This document shows positions 1-7,833 of a DNA stretch of 64,000 bases, one piece after another. This stretch comes from CADEDV01 sp048498035. GTDB taxonomy: Bacteria > Bacteroidota > Bacteroidia > Chitinophagales > Chitinophagaceae. Position numbers and translations under genes: made by a program. The stretch lies in assembly GCA_048498035.1 (NCBI GenBank), contig JBEHYT010000008.1, forward strand, positions 121,507-185,506, given 5' to 3'. How positions within the stretch are numbered: position 1 is the stretch's first letter; each line of letters starts with the position of its first letter. Under the pieces are notes generated by a model that worked only from the letters and a program-made list of their open reading frames with translations, was not told the DNA's origin and made no database searches.

Positions 1-130
1 TGCGGAATGGGTAAAAATTGCATAAAGGATGTCGGCTCCCCGCAGAAATTTTCCCGGTTAGAGCCATTTTCCTGGATTGTCTTATTGTTTCCGGCGGCCG
101 GATTCCATAAATCTTAGTAATTTTAAGGGC

Positions 131-739
131 TTGGCGTTTATCCGGAACATATCGCATAGTACACTGACTGACAAGGAACTGGCAGATCAATACCGGCAAT
201 CCGGTGACCTGGCGTTGTTGGGTGAATTGTACCAGCGGTATATGGAACTGGTTTATGGGGTGTGCCTGAAGTATTTTAAGGATCCGGAGGCGTCCCAGGA
301 TGCGGTGATGGCCATTTTTGAGGAATTGGTGACAAAATTGCGGAAGCATGAAGTGGACAATTTCCGGGGATGGCTGCATCAATTAGCTAAAAATCACTGC
401 CTGATGCAATTGCGAACGCCTAAAAACCTCAAAACCGTAGAGTTAAACGCTGATTTTGTGCAATCGGAAGAAAATGTGCATCTGAACGGTGTGCTGGAGC
501 GTGAGGAGAACCTGGAAAAACTGGAATATTGCATCAGCACCCTGAACGGTGAGCAACAGCAGGCTATACGGCTGTTTTACCTGGAAGGAAAGTGCTATAA
601 TGAAATTGTGGAAATGACCGGGCAGGAATGGAACCAGGTTAGAAGTTTTATTCAAAATGGCAGGCGGAATTTGAAAACCTGCATGGAGACGCCCCGCCCG
701 CAACTGGAACAAAAAAAGCCGGGATCGATGGGCAAGTAA
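131..739 (+). CDS. ECF-type RNA polymerase sigma factor
   Basis: Sigma-70 family factor of the extracytoplasmic-function type, which directs RNA polymerase to a small regulon. Region 2 is visible in the YQRYMELVYGVCLKYF stretch, followed by the acidic DAVMAIFEEL helix. Region 4 is the C-terminal helix-turn-helix around LNGEQQQAIRLFYLEGKCYNEI. The frame is open from a TTG at 77; the TTG at 131 gives about 202 aa, closer to the usual ECF length, and neither start has a convincing ribosome site. The next gene starts 11 bp downstream and encodes a membrane-anchored anti-sigma-like protein, so the pair probably forms one transmembrane signalling unit. The family call is firm; start and regulon are unknown. 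Confidence 0.88.
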   Translation: MAFIRNISHSTLTDKELADQYRQSGDLALLGELYQRYMELVYGVCLKYFKDPEASQDAVMAIFEELVTKLRKHEVDNFRGWLHQLAKNHCLMQLRTPKNLKTVELNADFVQSEENVHLNGVLEREENLEKLEYCISTLNGEQQQAIRLFYLEGKCYNEIVEMTGQEWNQVRSFIQNGRRNLKTCMETPRPQLEQKKPGSMGK

Positions 740-750
740 AGCAGTATAGT

Positions 751-2253
751 TTGGAACAAGGAAATAACATAAAAAGATTTGGAGCGCTGGACATTGAGCG
801 TTATCACCGCGGCGAATTGTCGATGCAGGAGCGGCATGCCCTGGAAAAAGCGGCATTGGAAGATCCATTCCTGGCAGATGCGCTGGAAGGCTTTGGAACG
901 GCGGGTATTGATATCAGCGCGGATATAAGCGTGTTGAAAAACAGGCTGTCTGAACGATTGGTTCCTTCTCAAAAAAAACGCGGCGGGTTGCCGATGATCT
1001 GGCTTCGGGTGGCCGCGGCTGTGGTAATCGTAGCAGGCACCTCGATCCTTATTGCCCGGCTGGCCTCGAATAAAAATGATTCCCGTGGCGACGTTGCCGT
1101 TTTAACAAAAAAGGAACCTGGTAATGCTTCGGCGAGTGATTCTTCATATAAAATAACTGAATCACCAACGCTAACAGCGCCTGATAGCAGTACTTCAAAC
1201 AACGAAACTGCTTTGGTGAACGAAAATGTGAAGAGTAAAAGCAGCGATACCCATTATTTCTTTTCACCAACAATTTCGGATGATAAGAAGGAACTGCCCG
1301 GCAGTTCAGGTGCCGTAGCGGAAAATGATAACGAGCGTAAAGCATTTAAAGATAGAGATGGGGAAGGCGACCGCGGCGCTCCGCCAGTAGCAGCTCTGCC
1401 CCCACCCGCCGAATCAGAACCGATGCGGGAGCAGTTGGAGAAAAGCCTTTCCGATGTATCGGCGCCCGCAACGGCTAGTGTTGACAAAGCTGCCGGCCGC
1501 GGCCGACAACAGGAAACTGCGGCGATGAGCAGGCAGCGTGCCGTGATGGGAAATATGGCTACAGCCAACAATAACAATGGAACGATAGCAAACAATTTTT
1601 ATAATGTGTACCGCGGCACCGTAATGGATCATAATAATAAAGGCCTGCCTTTTGCAAACGTAACAAACCTGCAGGATGGCGTGGGAACCTATACCGATGC
1701 GCGTGGAAACTTTACGCTGTTATCAACAGACAGTACGCTCAACCTGCAGGTACGCGCGCTTGGGTTTAATACGGCAAACGTGCAACTCCGAAATGGGAAT
1801 GGCTATACTTTTCTCAACTATGGCAACCGGACGGAGCGCAGCAGTGAAACTGTTAAGGATAACAACCTGAATAAAGTAATCCTGGAAGAAGATCGCGCTA
1901 CGGATGTTCAGACCCTGCTCGATAAGCCAATTATTGCCGATCGCAACAACCGCAGCGATTCCATGCGACTTGAGGAAGATGCAGAGCCAAAAGACGGCTG
2001 GCGCAATTATACCAATTACGTATACAATAACCTGAAAGTGCCCGATGAGGCCCCACGGGCAAAAAACAACAACGGCTTTACCGGTAATGTGGAAGTGTCT
2101 TTTGAAGTGAACAAATACGGCGAGCCTGTGAACTTTAAGATCGAGAAATCACTCTGCGCAAAATGTGATGAAGAAGCGATCCGTCTTATCAAAGAAGGGC
2201 CGAAATGGAAACGGCTTAAAAAAGGAAGGACGACCGTTACGATCAGCTTTTAA
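751..2253 (+). CDS. Anti-sigma-like membrane protein with carboxypeptidase-regulatory and TonB-C-like domains
   Basis: A 500-aa protein beginning at TTG. Residues 1-80 resemble the short cytosolic part of Bacteroidota anti-sigma proteins (IERYHRGELS, then a helix-rich acidic stretch). One membrane segment follows at about 82-104 (MIWLRVAAAVVIVAGT). The outer part has a long low-complexity linker rich in S, N, D and A. A carboxypeptidase-regulatory-like beta-sandwich lies at about 288-345 (GTVMDHNNKGLPFANV), and a TonB-C-like module with CAKC at about 440-500. It is probably co-transcribed with the sigma factor upstream. Inference: it holds the sigma factor at the membrane and senses an envelope signal. 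The combination of domains is uncommon. Confidence 0.75.
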   Translation: MEQGNNIKRFGALDIERYHRGELSMQERHALEKAALEDPFLADALEGFGTAGIDISADISVLKNRLSERLVPSQKKRGGLPMIWLRVAAAVVIVAGTSILIARLASNKNDSRGDVAVLTKKEPGNASASDSSYKITESPTLTAPDSSTSNNETALVNENVKSKSSDTHYFFSPTISDDKKELPGSSGAVAENDNERKAFKDRDGEGDRGAPPVAALPPPAESEPMREQLEKSLSDVSAPATASVDKAAGRGRQQETAAMSRQRAVMGNMATANNNNGTIANNFYNVYRGTVMDHNNKGLPFANVTNLQDGVGTYTDARGNFTLLSTDSTLNLQVRALGFNTANVQLRNGNGYTFLNYGNRTERSSETVKDNNLNKVILEEDRATDVQTLLDKPIIADRNNRSDSMRLEEDAEPKDGWRNYTNYVYNNLKVPDEAPRAKNNNGFTGNVEVSFEVNKYGEPVNFKIEKSLCAKCDEEAIRLIKEGPKWKRLKKGRTTVTISF

Positions 2254-2319
2254 TTGAACCCTGCTTCCCGAACGATCGTCCTTACATACGATATCTCTAT
2301 TATCTTACTCTGCTTTGCA

Positions 2320-3150
2320 CTATTTCAACTCTTCCAGGAGTTTGTCGTTCAGGCGAACATAATCATCATTCTTCTGAGCTTTAGCCAACTCTTTTGACTT
2401 TTGAGCAGCCTCACGCGCTTCCTGTTTGCGACCCAGCTTGGCCAGGCAATTTGCACGCTGATGGTGAATGAAAAAGGCATTGGGTTGAGCTGCAACTGCT
2501 TTGTCAAACCAATCCAGGGCCTGGTTCAGATCCTTACCATTCTCCATGTAATAAACGGCAGCAGCATAGTAAGGTTTGTTATCTACGTTCATTACCTGGT
2601 TGATCTGTGCCATTACTTTTTTGTCGATGTCTGTACTAATAGGCAATGCCACCGCTGTTTTTTCCCACATCAGGTGCAACTGGCAACTAGTCGGCTTTAC
2701 ATCTGCAAATTGCATGGTGAATGTTTCCATTTTGTCGTCCATCTTCATGGTTTTAGCGCTTACGCGAACCACATCCATGTCGGGTTTATAAGCAGCCGGG
2801 CTGGTAACGTCCAGTTGGCGGGTGATGATGAGCGTCCATTGATTTTCATCCGGTATAGATAGCAGTCCATATTTTCCGGCCGGAATTTGTACGCCGCCGA
2901 TAGTTACTTCATCACCAAAGGTGAGTGTTGTAGCCTGGTTAGCACCTGTCCGCCATACTTTCCCAAATGGCACCAGGTCGCCAAACACTTTCCGGTTTTT
3001 TATACCGGGGCGGGAATAGGATAATTCGATGGAAGAAAGACCGAAATCCTGTTTGATGGTTTGGGTAGGGCTGGGCGCCGGTGTTTTTAGCTGCGCATTG
3101 GCACTGAATAATAAGCAGGTGGCGGACAACGCCAGGATAAACTTTTTCAT
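2320..3150 (-). CDS. DUF2911 domain protein with C-terminal TPR-like helices, exported
   Basis: The start was taken at the ATG giving MKKFILALSATCLLFSANAQ, a clean signal peptide; an in-frame upstream start adds only seven residues. Residues about 25-170 match the DUF2911 pattern (SYSRPGIKNRKVFGDLVPFG, VWRTGANQATT, IPAGKYGLL), a domain of unknown function frequent in secreted Bacteroidota proteins. The C-terminus (about 190-276) has tetratricopeptide-like helices (AVYYMENGKDLNQALDWFDK, HHQRANCLAKLGRKQEA). It is likely periplasmic. It follows the symporter gene by about 40 bp on the same strand and may be the last gene of that operon. It ends convergent with the anti-sigma gene, with no clear terminator between them. 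Confidence 0.82.
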   Translation of the reverse strand: MKKFILALSATCLLFSANAQLKTPAPSPTQTIKQDFGLSSIELSYSRPGIKNRKVFGDLVPFGKVWRTGANQATTLTFGDEVTIGGVQIPAGKYGLLSIPDENQWTLIITRQLDVTSPAAYKPDMDVVRVSAKTMKMDDKMETFTMQFADVKPTSCQLHLMWEKTAVALPISTDIDKKVMAQINQVMNVDNKPYYAAAVYYMENGKDLNQALDWFDKAVAAQPNAFFIHHQRANCLAKLGRKQEAREAAQKSKELAKAQKNDDYVRLNDKLLEELK

Positions 3151-3191
3151 ACAACATGATTTAGTTTGCAAGATATGTTATTAATAACTGT

Positions 3192-4946
3192 TCATTTTTT
3201 TGATGAAAACAGATCGGGTTGGGGAGTGGATTTTGTAAAAATGGGTTGCAACAGGATCGCGAACAACATAACGGCTATTACTCCAATAGGATTTAACCAG
3301 AGAAAGCCCATCCCGATCAGACCGTATTTTGCCGCCAGGTAGACTGCGATCACCACCATTTCGGCCAATACGGCCGCCCAAAAAATAGCGTGCCCATTCC
3401 TGATTTTTTTGAGAAAGAATGCAACCACAAACACGCCCAGAATAACACCGTAAAAAAGAGAGCCCAGGATATTTACTGATTCAATCAGGCTATTGCCCAG
3501 GTCCCGGATAAACATGGCTACCAGTATACTAAAAATGCCCCAGACCAGCGTGTAGCCGCGGGAAAGCCGGTACTCTTTTTCCGGTGAAAGTTTTTCGGTG
3601 GTCAGGCGCCGGTGAAAATCCACCATGGTGCAGGAAGCCAGTGAATTGATGGCTGCCGCAATGCTTCCCCAGGACGCCAAAAAAATAATGGCGATGAGCA
3701 ACCCGATCAGTCCGGCGGGCAAATAATCCACTGCAAACCGAAGGAATATATAATCCGTGTCGCGTTCACCACCGCCGGGGCTTACGGTACGCACCCAACG
3801 TTTTACATTACCCCGCAAAAGATCTGCCTGTTGCTGTAATTGTTGCAGTTGCTCTCCGGTGCTTTTTTCCAGGGTAGTTTGACCGCTTTTTCTCGCAGCA
3901 GTAAATTCACGAATAACATTCTGCCGTTCAATTGAAATAGCCGCATATTCGTTTTGCGCCGCGGCAAGTGAATCTTTGTAAACAGATTGCTCAAGCCGGT
4001 TTAATTGCGCCTGGTTAAAAAAAATGGGCGCATTATTAAACTGGTAGAAAGTAAAAACTAATACGCCGATGAGCAGGATGAGGAATTGCATCGGGATTTT
4101 TACAAACCCATTGAGCAAAAGTCCCAGGCGGCTTTCGCGTATAGATCGCCCGGTGAGGTAGCGCCCCACCTGGCTTTGATCGGTACCAAAATAGGAGAGC
4201 GAAAGAAAAAAACCGCCGATCAGCCCGGTAAGCAAATTGTATTTGCCGCTCCAGTCAATACCATGACTGGTAATACCGCTATTAATAATATTCATCCGCC
4301 CCAGTTTGCCGCCCACGGCAAGCGCATCTGTAAATCCCACTCCTTTTGGAAGCATGGCAACCACCATATAGCCTGCCAGGAAAAGTCCCGCGAAAATGAT
4401 CAGCAACTGCAGCTTCTGTGTATGTGCTACTGCCCTTGCGCCACCGGTCATTGTGTAAATGATCAGCAGTCCGCCCATAAAGAGGTTGGTCCAGTAGAGG
4501 TTCCAGTGCAGCAATGAAGAAAGAATAATGGAGGGTGCCAGGATGGAGATACCGGTGGAAAGTCCGCGTGATAAAAGAAATAACAGCGAAGTAAGTGTCC
4601 GGGTTTTGCCGTCAAACCTCGATTCCAGGTATTCATACGCGGTGTATACGTGGAGACGCCGAAAAATAGGAACAAAGAAAATACAAATGATAACGGAAGC
4701 GAGCGGGATACCAAAATAGTATTGTACAAAGCCCATTCCTTCTGTGTAAGCCTGGCCTGGTGCCGAGAGGAATGTGATCGCGCTGGCCTGTGTACCCATA
4801 ATGCTTAGCAGTATGAGCCAACCCGACATAGACCTGTTGCCCAGGAAATAACCATCCAGGTTATGCGTAGTGCGGCTTTTATAAAGCCCGTACAACACAA
4901 TAGCAAGCAACGTTACAACCAGTACTATCCAGTCGAGTGAACTCAT
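3192..4946 (-). CDS. Sodium:solute symporter (SSF family)
   Basis: A 584-aa polytopic membrane protein of the SSF/SLC5 family, which couples sodium entry to solute uptake. It begins MSSLDWIVLVVTLLAIVLYG and has the family's early GYFLGNRSMSGW and GTQASAITFLSAPGQAY signatures. About 13 membrane segments can be read. An insert of roughly 85 residues (about 305-390, rich in Q, E and K) interrupts the transmembrane core and looks like an external coiled coil. The start codon overlaps the stop of a 41-aa membrane protein gene by ATGA, so translation is probably coupled. The substrate is unknown; the upstream hydrolases suggest a sugar, amino-acid or peptide breakdown product. Confidence 0.93.
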   Translation of the reverse strand: MSSLDWIVLVVTLLAIVLYGLYKSRTTHNLDGYFLGNRSMSGWLILLSIMGTQASAITFLSAPGQAYTEGMGFVQYYFGIPLASVIICIFFVPIFRRLHVYTAYEYLESRFDGKTRTLTSLLFLLSRGLSTGISILAPSIILSSLLHWNLYWTNLFMGGLLIIYTMTGGARAVAHTQKLQLLIIFAGLFLAGYMVVAMLPKGVGFTDALAVGGKLGRMNIINSGITSHGIDWSGKYNLLTGLIGGFFLSLSYFGTDQSQVGRYLTGRSIRESRLGLLLNGFVKIPMQFLILLIGVLVFTFYQFNNAPIFFNQAQLNRLEQSVYKDSLAAAQNEYAAISIERQNVIREFTAARKSGQTTLEKSTGEQLQQLQQQADLLRGNVKRWVRTVSPGGGERDTDYIFLRFAVDYLPAGLIGLLIAIIFLASWGSIAAAINSLASCTMVDFHRRLTTEKLSPEKEYRLSRGYTLVWGIFSILVAMFIRDLGNSLIESVNILGSLFYGVILGVFVVAFFLKKIRNGHAIFWAAVLAEMVVIAVYLAAKYGLIGMGFLWLNPIGVIAVMLFAILLQPIFTKSTPQPDLFSSKK

Positions 4947-5068
4947 GCAAAATAGTTAGTAAGGAACAGGAAGAAGACGATTTGGGCAACGAGAAACAGG
5001 AGTACGGCAACGTACCACCCTTTCCAGCTCCTGAACAATGGAATTTTTTCGTTTTCCTGCTGATCCAT
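4943..5068 (-). CDS. 41-aa single-pass membrane protein, probable symporter partner
   Basis: A short open frame starting at ATG and encoding 41 residues. The N-terminus is charged (MDQQENEKIPLFRSWKGW). One hydrophobic, aromatic-rich segment follows (about residues 18-37, WYVAVLLFLVAQIVFF) and the end is NYFA. Its stop codon overlaps the start of the symporter gene (ATGA), and it starts 4 bp after the stop of the 61-aa membrane protein gene, so it sits tightly within the operon. Some SSF transporters need a small membrane subunit encoded next to them. I infer a similar role from position and topology, not from a recognised family. Confidence 0.72.
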   Translation of the reverse strand: MDQQENEKIPLFRSWKGWYVAVLLFLVAQIVFFLFLTNYFA

Positions 5069-5072
5069 AATA

Positions 5073-5258
5073 TTAGTCTTGACGGCGAGATGTTCTCAAC
5101 CACCCCGCCGCTACAATGAGTAATCCAAGTACGATACCAATCACTATTCCAACCCTGATGCGTTTGATGGCGAGGCCCAGTACCAGGCCCAATACGATGG
5201 CCAATATAAATGCAGCTTCTCCCCTTTTCGGGTCTGGTTTTCGTTCTTCTCTTTTCAT
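5073..5258 (-). CDS. Small two-helix membrane protein, unknown function
   Basis: A 61-aa protein with a charged N-terminus (MKREERKPDPKRGEAA), two hydrophobic segments (about residues 16-31 and 36-53) separated by a short basic turn (KRIRVG), and a basic C-terminus (RTSRRQD). By the positive-inside rule the ends and the turn should face the cytoplasm. It lies 18 bp after the deacetylase gene and 4 bp before the 41-aa gene, inside the same minus-strand operon. I do not recognise a named family. A role in assembling or regulating the neighbouring transporter is possible but unproven. Confidence 0.7.
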   Translation of the reverse strand: MKREERKPDPKRGEAAFILAIVLGLVLGLAIKRIRVGIVIGIVLGLLIVAAGWLRTSRRQD

Positions 5259-5276
5259 CTACTGTCTGCTTCCGGT

Positions 5277-7766
5277 TTAGAATACTTTTTTACGATTCAA
5301 TGCGATCAGGTTAGCGAGCAGGCGGTAGGCGCCAGGAACGCCTGCAGGCAACTCCCTGAAGAACACGATGCCTGTATAAGTGAAGTATCCACTGCCATAT
5401 TTCGCAATAATGAGACTTCCTTCATCGGGAGTCTCATGCGGGTCGTGCATGGAGAAGACTGTTTCATAGTGTTCTTTGTCCCACCCTTCTGCATGATAGA
5501 TGCTTCTTTCCTGGATCCAGCCCTTAAAATCATCTGCGTTGATCTTGTTCGGAAAATTCAATACCGGGTGATTGGGTTTTAAAATGGTTATGTCGGCGTT
5601 TTCATCCGTAACACGCGTACGCGATACATTGAATAAATAGGGTCCCATTTTAGCGCGTATCGGTCCGATATTATTGCTGGTATTATATTGTACAATAAGA
5701 TTACCGCCGTCCTTTACATATTTCATCAACTGGTCGTAGTGATTGTTCATCCATTCGTTGGTGTTATATGCACGTACACCAGTAATGATCGCATCGTATT
5801 GCGAAAGATTGTTGCGGGAAAGTTCCTTATCGCCCAGCAATGTAACTTCATAGCCCATTTGCTCCAGCGCGGCAGGCACTTTATCCCCCGCACCCACGAT
5901 ATACCCGATCTTCTTACCGTAGGTCTCCAGTTCAAATGATTCCAGCGTTACCTGTGCCGGTTTAAAATAGGTAACGGCGGGAATATGATCGTGCTGAATG
6001 GAAATGAGATCCGAAAGTTCCTGGTGCGTGGCTGCATCTTCAAAATGCAAAGGAATTTGTAAGCTGCCTTGCTTTGGAGCAGCAGGCAACGTGGCAGAGG
6101 CATCCATTGGTGCAACCTGGCCTTGCTGCAAGGCTAACTGATCTCCGGAATTATCTTTTACCGTTTTAGATGGAAATTTTACAAGGGAATGTACATTGAC
6201 GTTTTTGGCAAATCCTGTGTAGATCCGCTGGTATTTTGCTTCACCGTTTTTTGCATATGCGATAGATGGATCCACGTGCAGCGTGTATGGCGGCACCACT
6301 ACTAATGGCCAGTATATCTCACCTTTTACGGGATCGGTAAATTTGTATTGAACAGGCCTTACGTAGGTAAATAGTTCGCTTCCAAATTTTATGCGGAAGA
6401 ATGCCATATAAGCGGGGTCCACATCCGGCTGACCAATATGCAATTGATCCGTTACGGTAAAATAGCCTTCCTGCATCGGCTCCGCAAGCCAGTAAGGCTG
6501 CGTAAGTGGTTTGGTTGCTTCTACAGCGATTGTTTTTGAAAAACTGATATTTTGATTTGTTGACAGCCGTTGATCCAGGTTACTGTCGTTGGCATCAATT
6601 TTCAAATAACGCAATTGAGCATCTGCTCCCAGCCGGTTGTTAAGTGTAATATTGATCCGGACAGAATCACCCTGTACTGCATAGGGCGTTTGTGTTGTTG
6701 CTTCGATAAAAAGTCCGCTGCATTGCGCTACCAGGTCTTTTACTTCCTGCATTTTTTTATCGCGCCAGTATCCGTCGGGCAATTGGCTGATACGGTGATA
6801 TAAATTTACCAGTGCGGGAACTGAATACTCCGGGTGTAGCAGATCAAAATCATGGATAATACTGTCGATAGCTACCGCAATCCCATTGCTTCCTTCAACG
6901 CGATCCCAGGAAGTTTGAATACCATCCATTAAATCATTCACCGGCGGTGTACCGCCGGTAGTCTTAAACGATTCTATAGACACACCCCTTGTAGCCGTGG
7001 CGCCAAAACCCTGGCTTTTGTGCTGGCTTCGACTTTCAGCTGCAATTTCGCCATAGCTTTTGCCGAGCAGGGGATTGTACCCACCAATGTCCAGTTTATA
7101 CAAACCATCAGACGGCGTTACCATTCCCGGGAAGTTAAACCCGTTCCATACTATTCGTTTTGCCTGCCAGGTTTTAACATATTTGAGCTGCTCCGGGAAA
7201 CGTGTTGGGTCTGCGGCAGCAGTGAACGCTTCATTGGCCAGGATGGCAGATGCGGTGTGGTGGCCATGACCGCCCTCACCCGTGGTAGGAAAGCGTGTGA
7301 TGATCACATCGGGTTGAAATTTACGGATCACCCAAACTACGTCACTCAATATCTTTTCACGATCCCATTTGGTAAAGGTTTCTTCGGGACCTTTTGAGAA
7401 TCCGAAATCAAATGCACGTGAAAAGAATTGTTCTCCTCCATCAATACGACGGGCGGCCAATAATTCCTGTGTACGGATAAGACCCAGATCTACGCCCTGC
7501 TCATTACCGATCAGGTTTTGTCCACCGTCTCCGCGGGTGAGCGACATATAGCCCGTGCGGTAAAGGCGGTCTTTGGAAAAATAGGCGATCAGTTTGGTGT
7601 TTTCGTCATCGGGATGCGCTGCCACATACAAGACCGAACCAAGCACCTTTAGCTTTTGTAACGACAGTAAAATATCTGCTGAAGTTACGCGTGGCGGCGC
7701 CTGGGCATAGACAATCCCTGTTCCTGTTTGAACGATCAGCCATAGCAGGCAGAGGTATTTTTTCAT
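5277..7766 (-). CDS. Exported PIG-L/LmbE-family deacetylase with C-terminal GATase-like domain
   Basis: The start was placed at MKKYLCLLWLIVQTG, which gives a signal peptide ending near VYAQ. The N-terminal third is a PIG-L domain: the AHPDDE motif supplies the zinc-binding His and Asp and the general-base Asp, and GHGHHTAS supplies a further His. The family removes acyl groups from N-acetylglucosaminyl compounds and related amides. Beta-rich middle segments follow. The last 200 or so residues look like a Rossmann or glutaminase-like fold (IGYIVGAGDKVP, YDAIITGVRAYN, GGNLIVQYNTS). The protein is probably periplasmic. It lies between an M14 peptidase and membrane proteins plus a symporter, suggesting hydrolysis outside and uptake of the products. 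Confidence 0.86.
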   Translation of the reverse strand: MKKYLCLLWLIVQTGTGIVYAQAPPRVTSADILLSLQKLKVLGSVLYVAAHPDDENTKLIAYFSKDRLYRTGYMSLTRGDGGQNLIGNEQGVDLGLIRTQELLAARRIDGGEQFFSRAFDFGFSKGPEETFTKWDREKILSDVVWVIRKFQPDVIITRFPTTGEGGHGHHTASAILANEAFTAAADPTRFPEQLKYVKTWQAKRIVWNGFNFPGMVTPSDGLYKLDIGGYNPLLGKSYGEIAAESRSQHKSQGFGATATRGVSIESFKTTGGTPPVNDLMDGIQTSWDRVEGSNGIAVAIDSIIHDFDLLHPEYSVPALVNLYHRISQLPDGYWRDKKMQEVKDLVAQCSGLFIEATTQTPYAVQGDSVRINITLNNRLGADAQLRYLKIDANDSNLDQRLSTNQNISFSKTIAVEATKPLTQPYWLAEPMQEGYFTVTDQLHIGQPDVDPAYMAFFRIKFGSELFTYVRPVQYKFTDPVKGEIYWPLVVVPPYTLHVDPSIAYAKNGEAKYQRIYTGFAKNVNVHSLVKFPSKTVKDNSGDQLALQQGQVAPMDASATLPAAPKQGSLQIPLHFEDAATHQELSDLISIQHDHIPAVTYFKPAQVTLESFELETYGKKIGYIVGAGDKVPAALEQMGYEVTLLGDKELSRNNLSQYDAIITGVRAYNTNEWMNNHYDQLMKYVKDGGNLIVQYNTSNNIGPIRAKMGPYLFNVSRTRVTDENADITILKPNHPVLNFPNKINADDFKGWIQERSIYHAEGWDKEHYETVFSMHDPHETPDEGSLIIAKYGSGYFTYTGIVFFRELPAGVPGAYRLLANLIALNRKKVF

Positions 7767-7833
7767 GTGCAACAAATTAATATGCAGAAACCGGCTACAA
7801 CCGAGTTGGTGCAACCGGTAATCAGTTAGCAAA

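Noticed and set aside
4588..4602. AGTGTCCGGG motif resembling the insertion-sequence end
   Set aside because: It lies inside the conserved symporter coding region, with no associated repeat, so it is a chance match.
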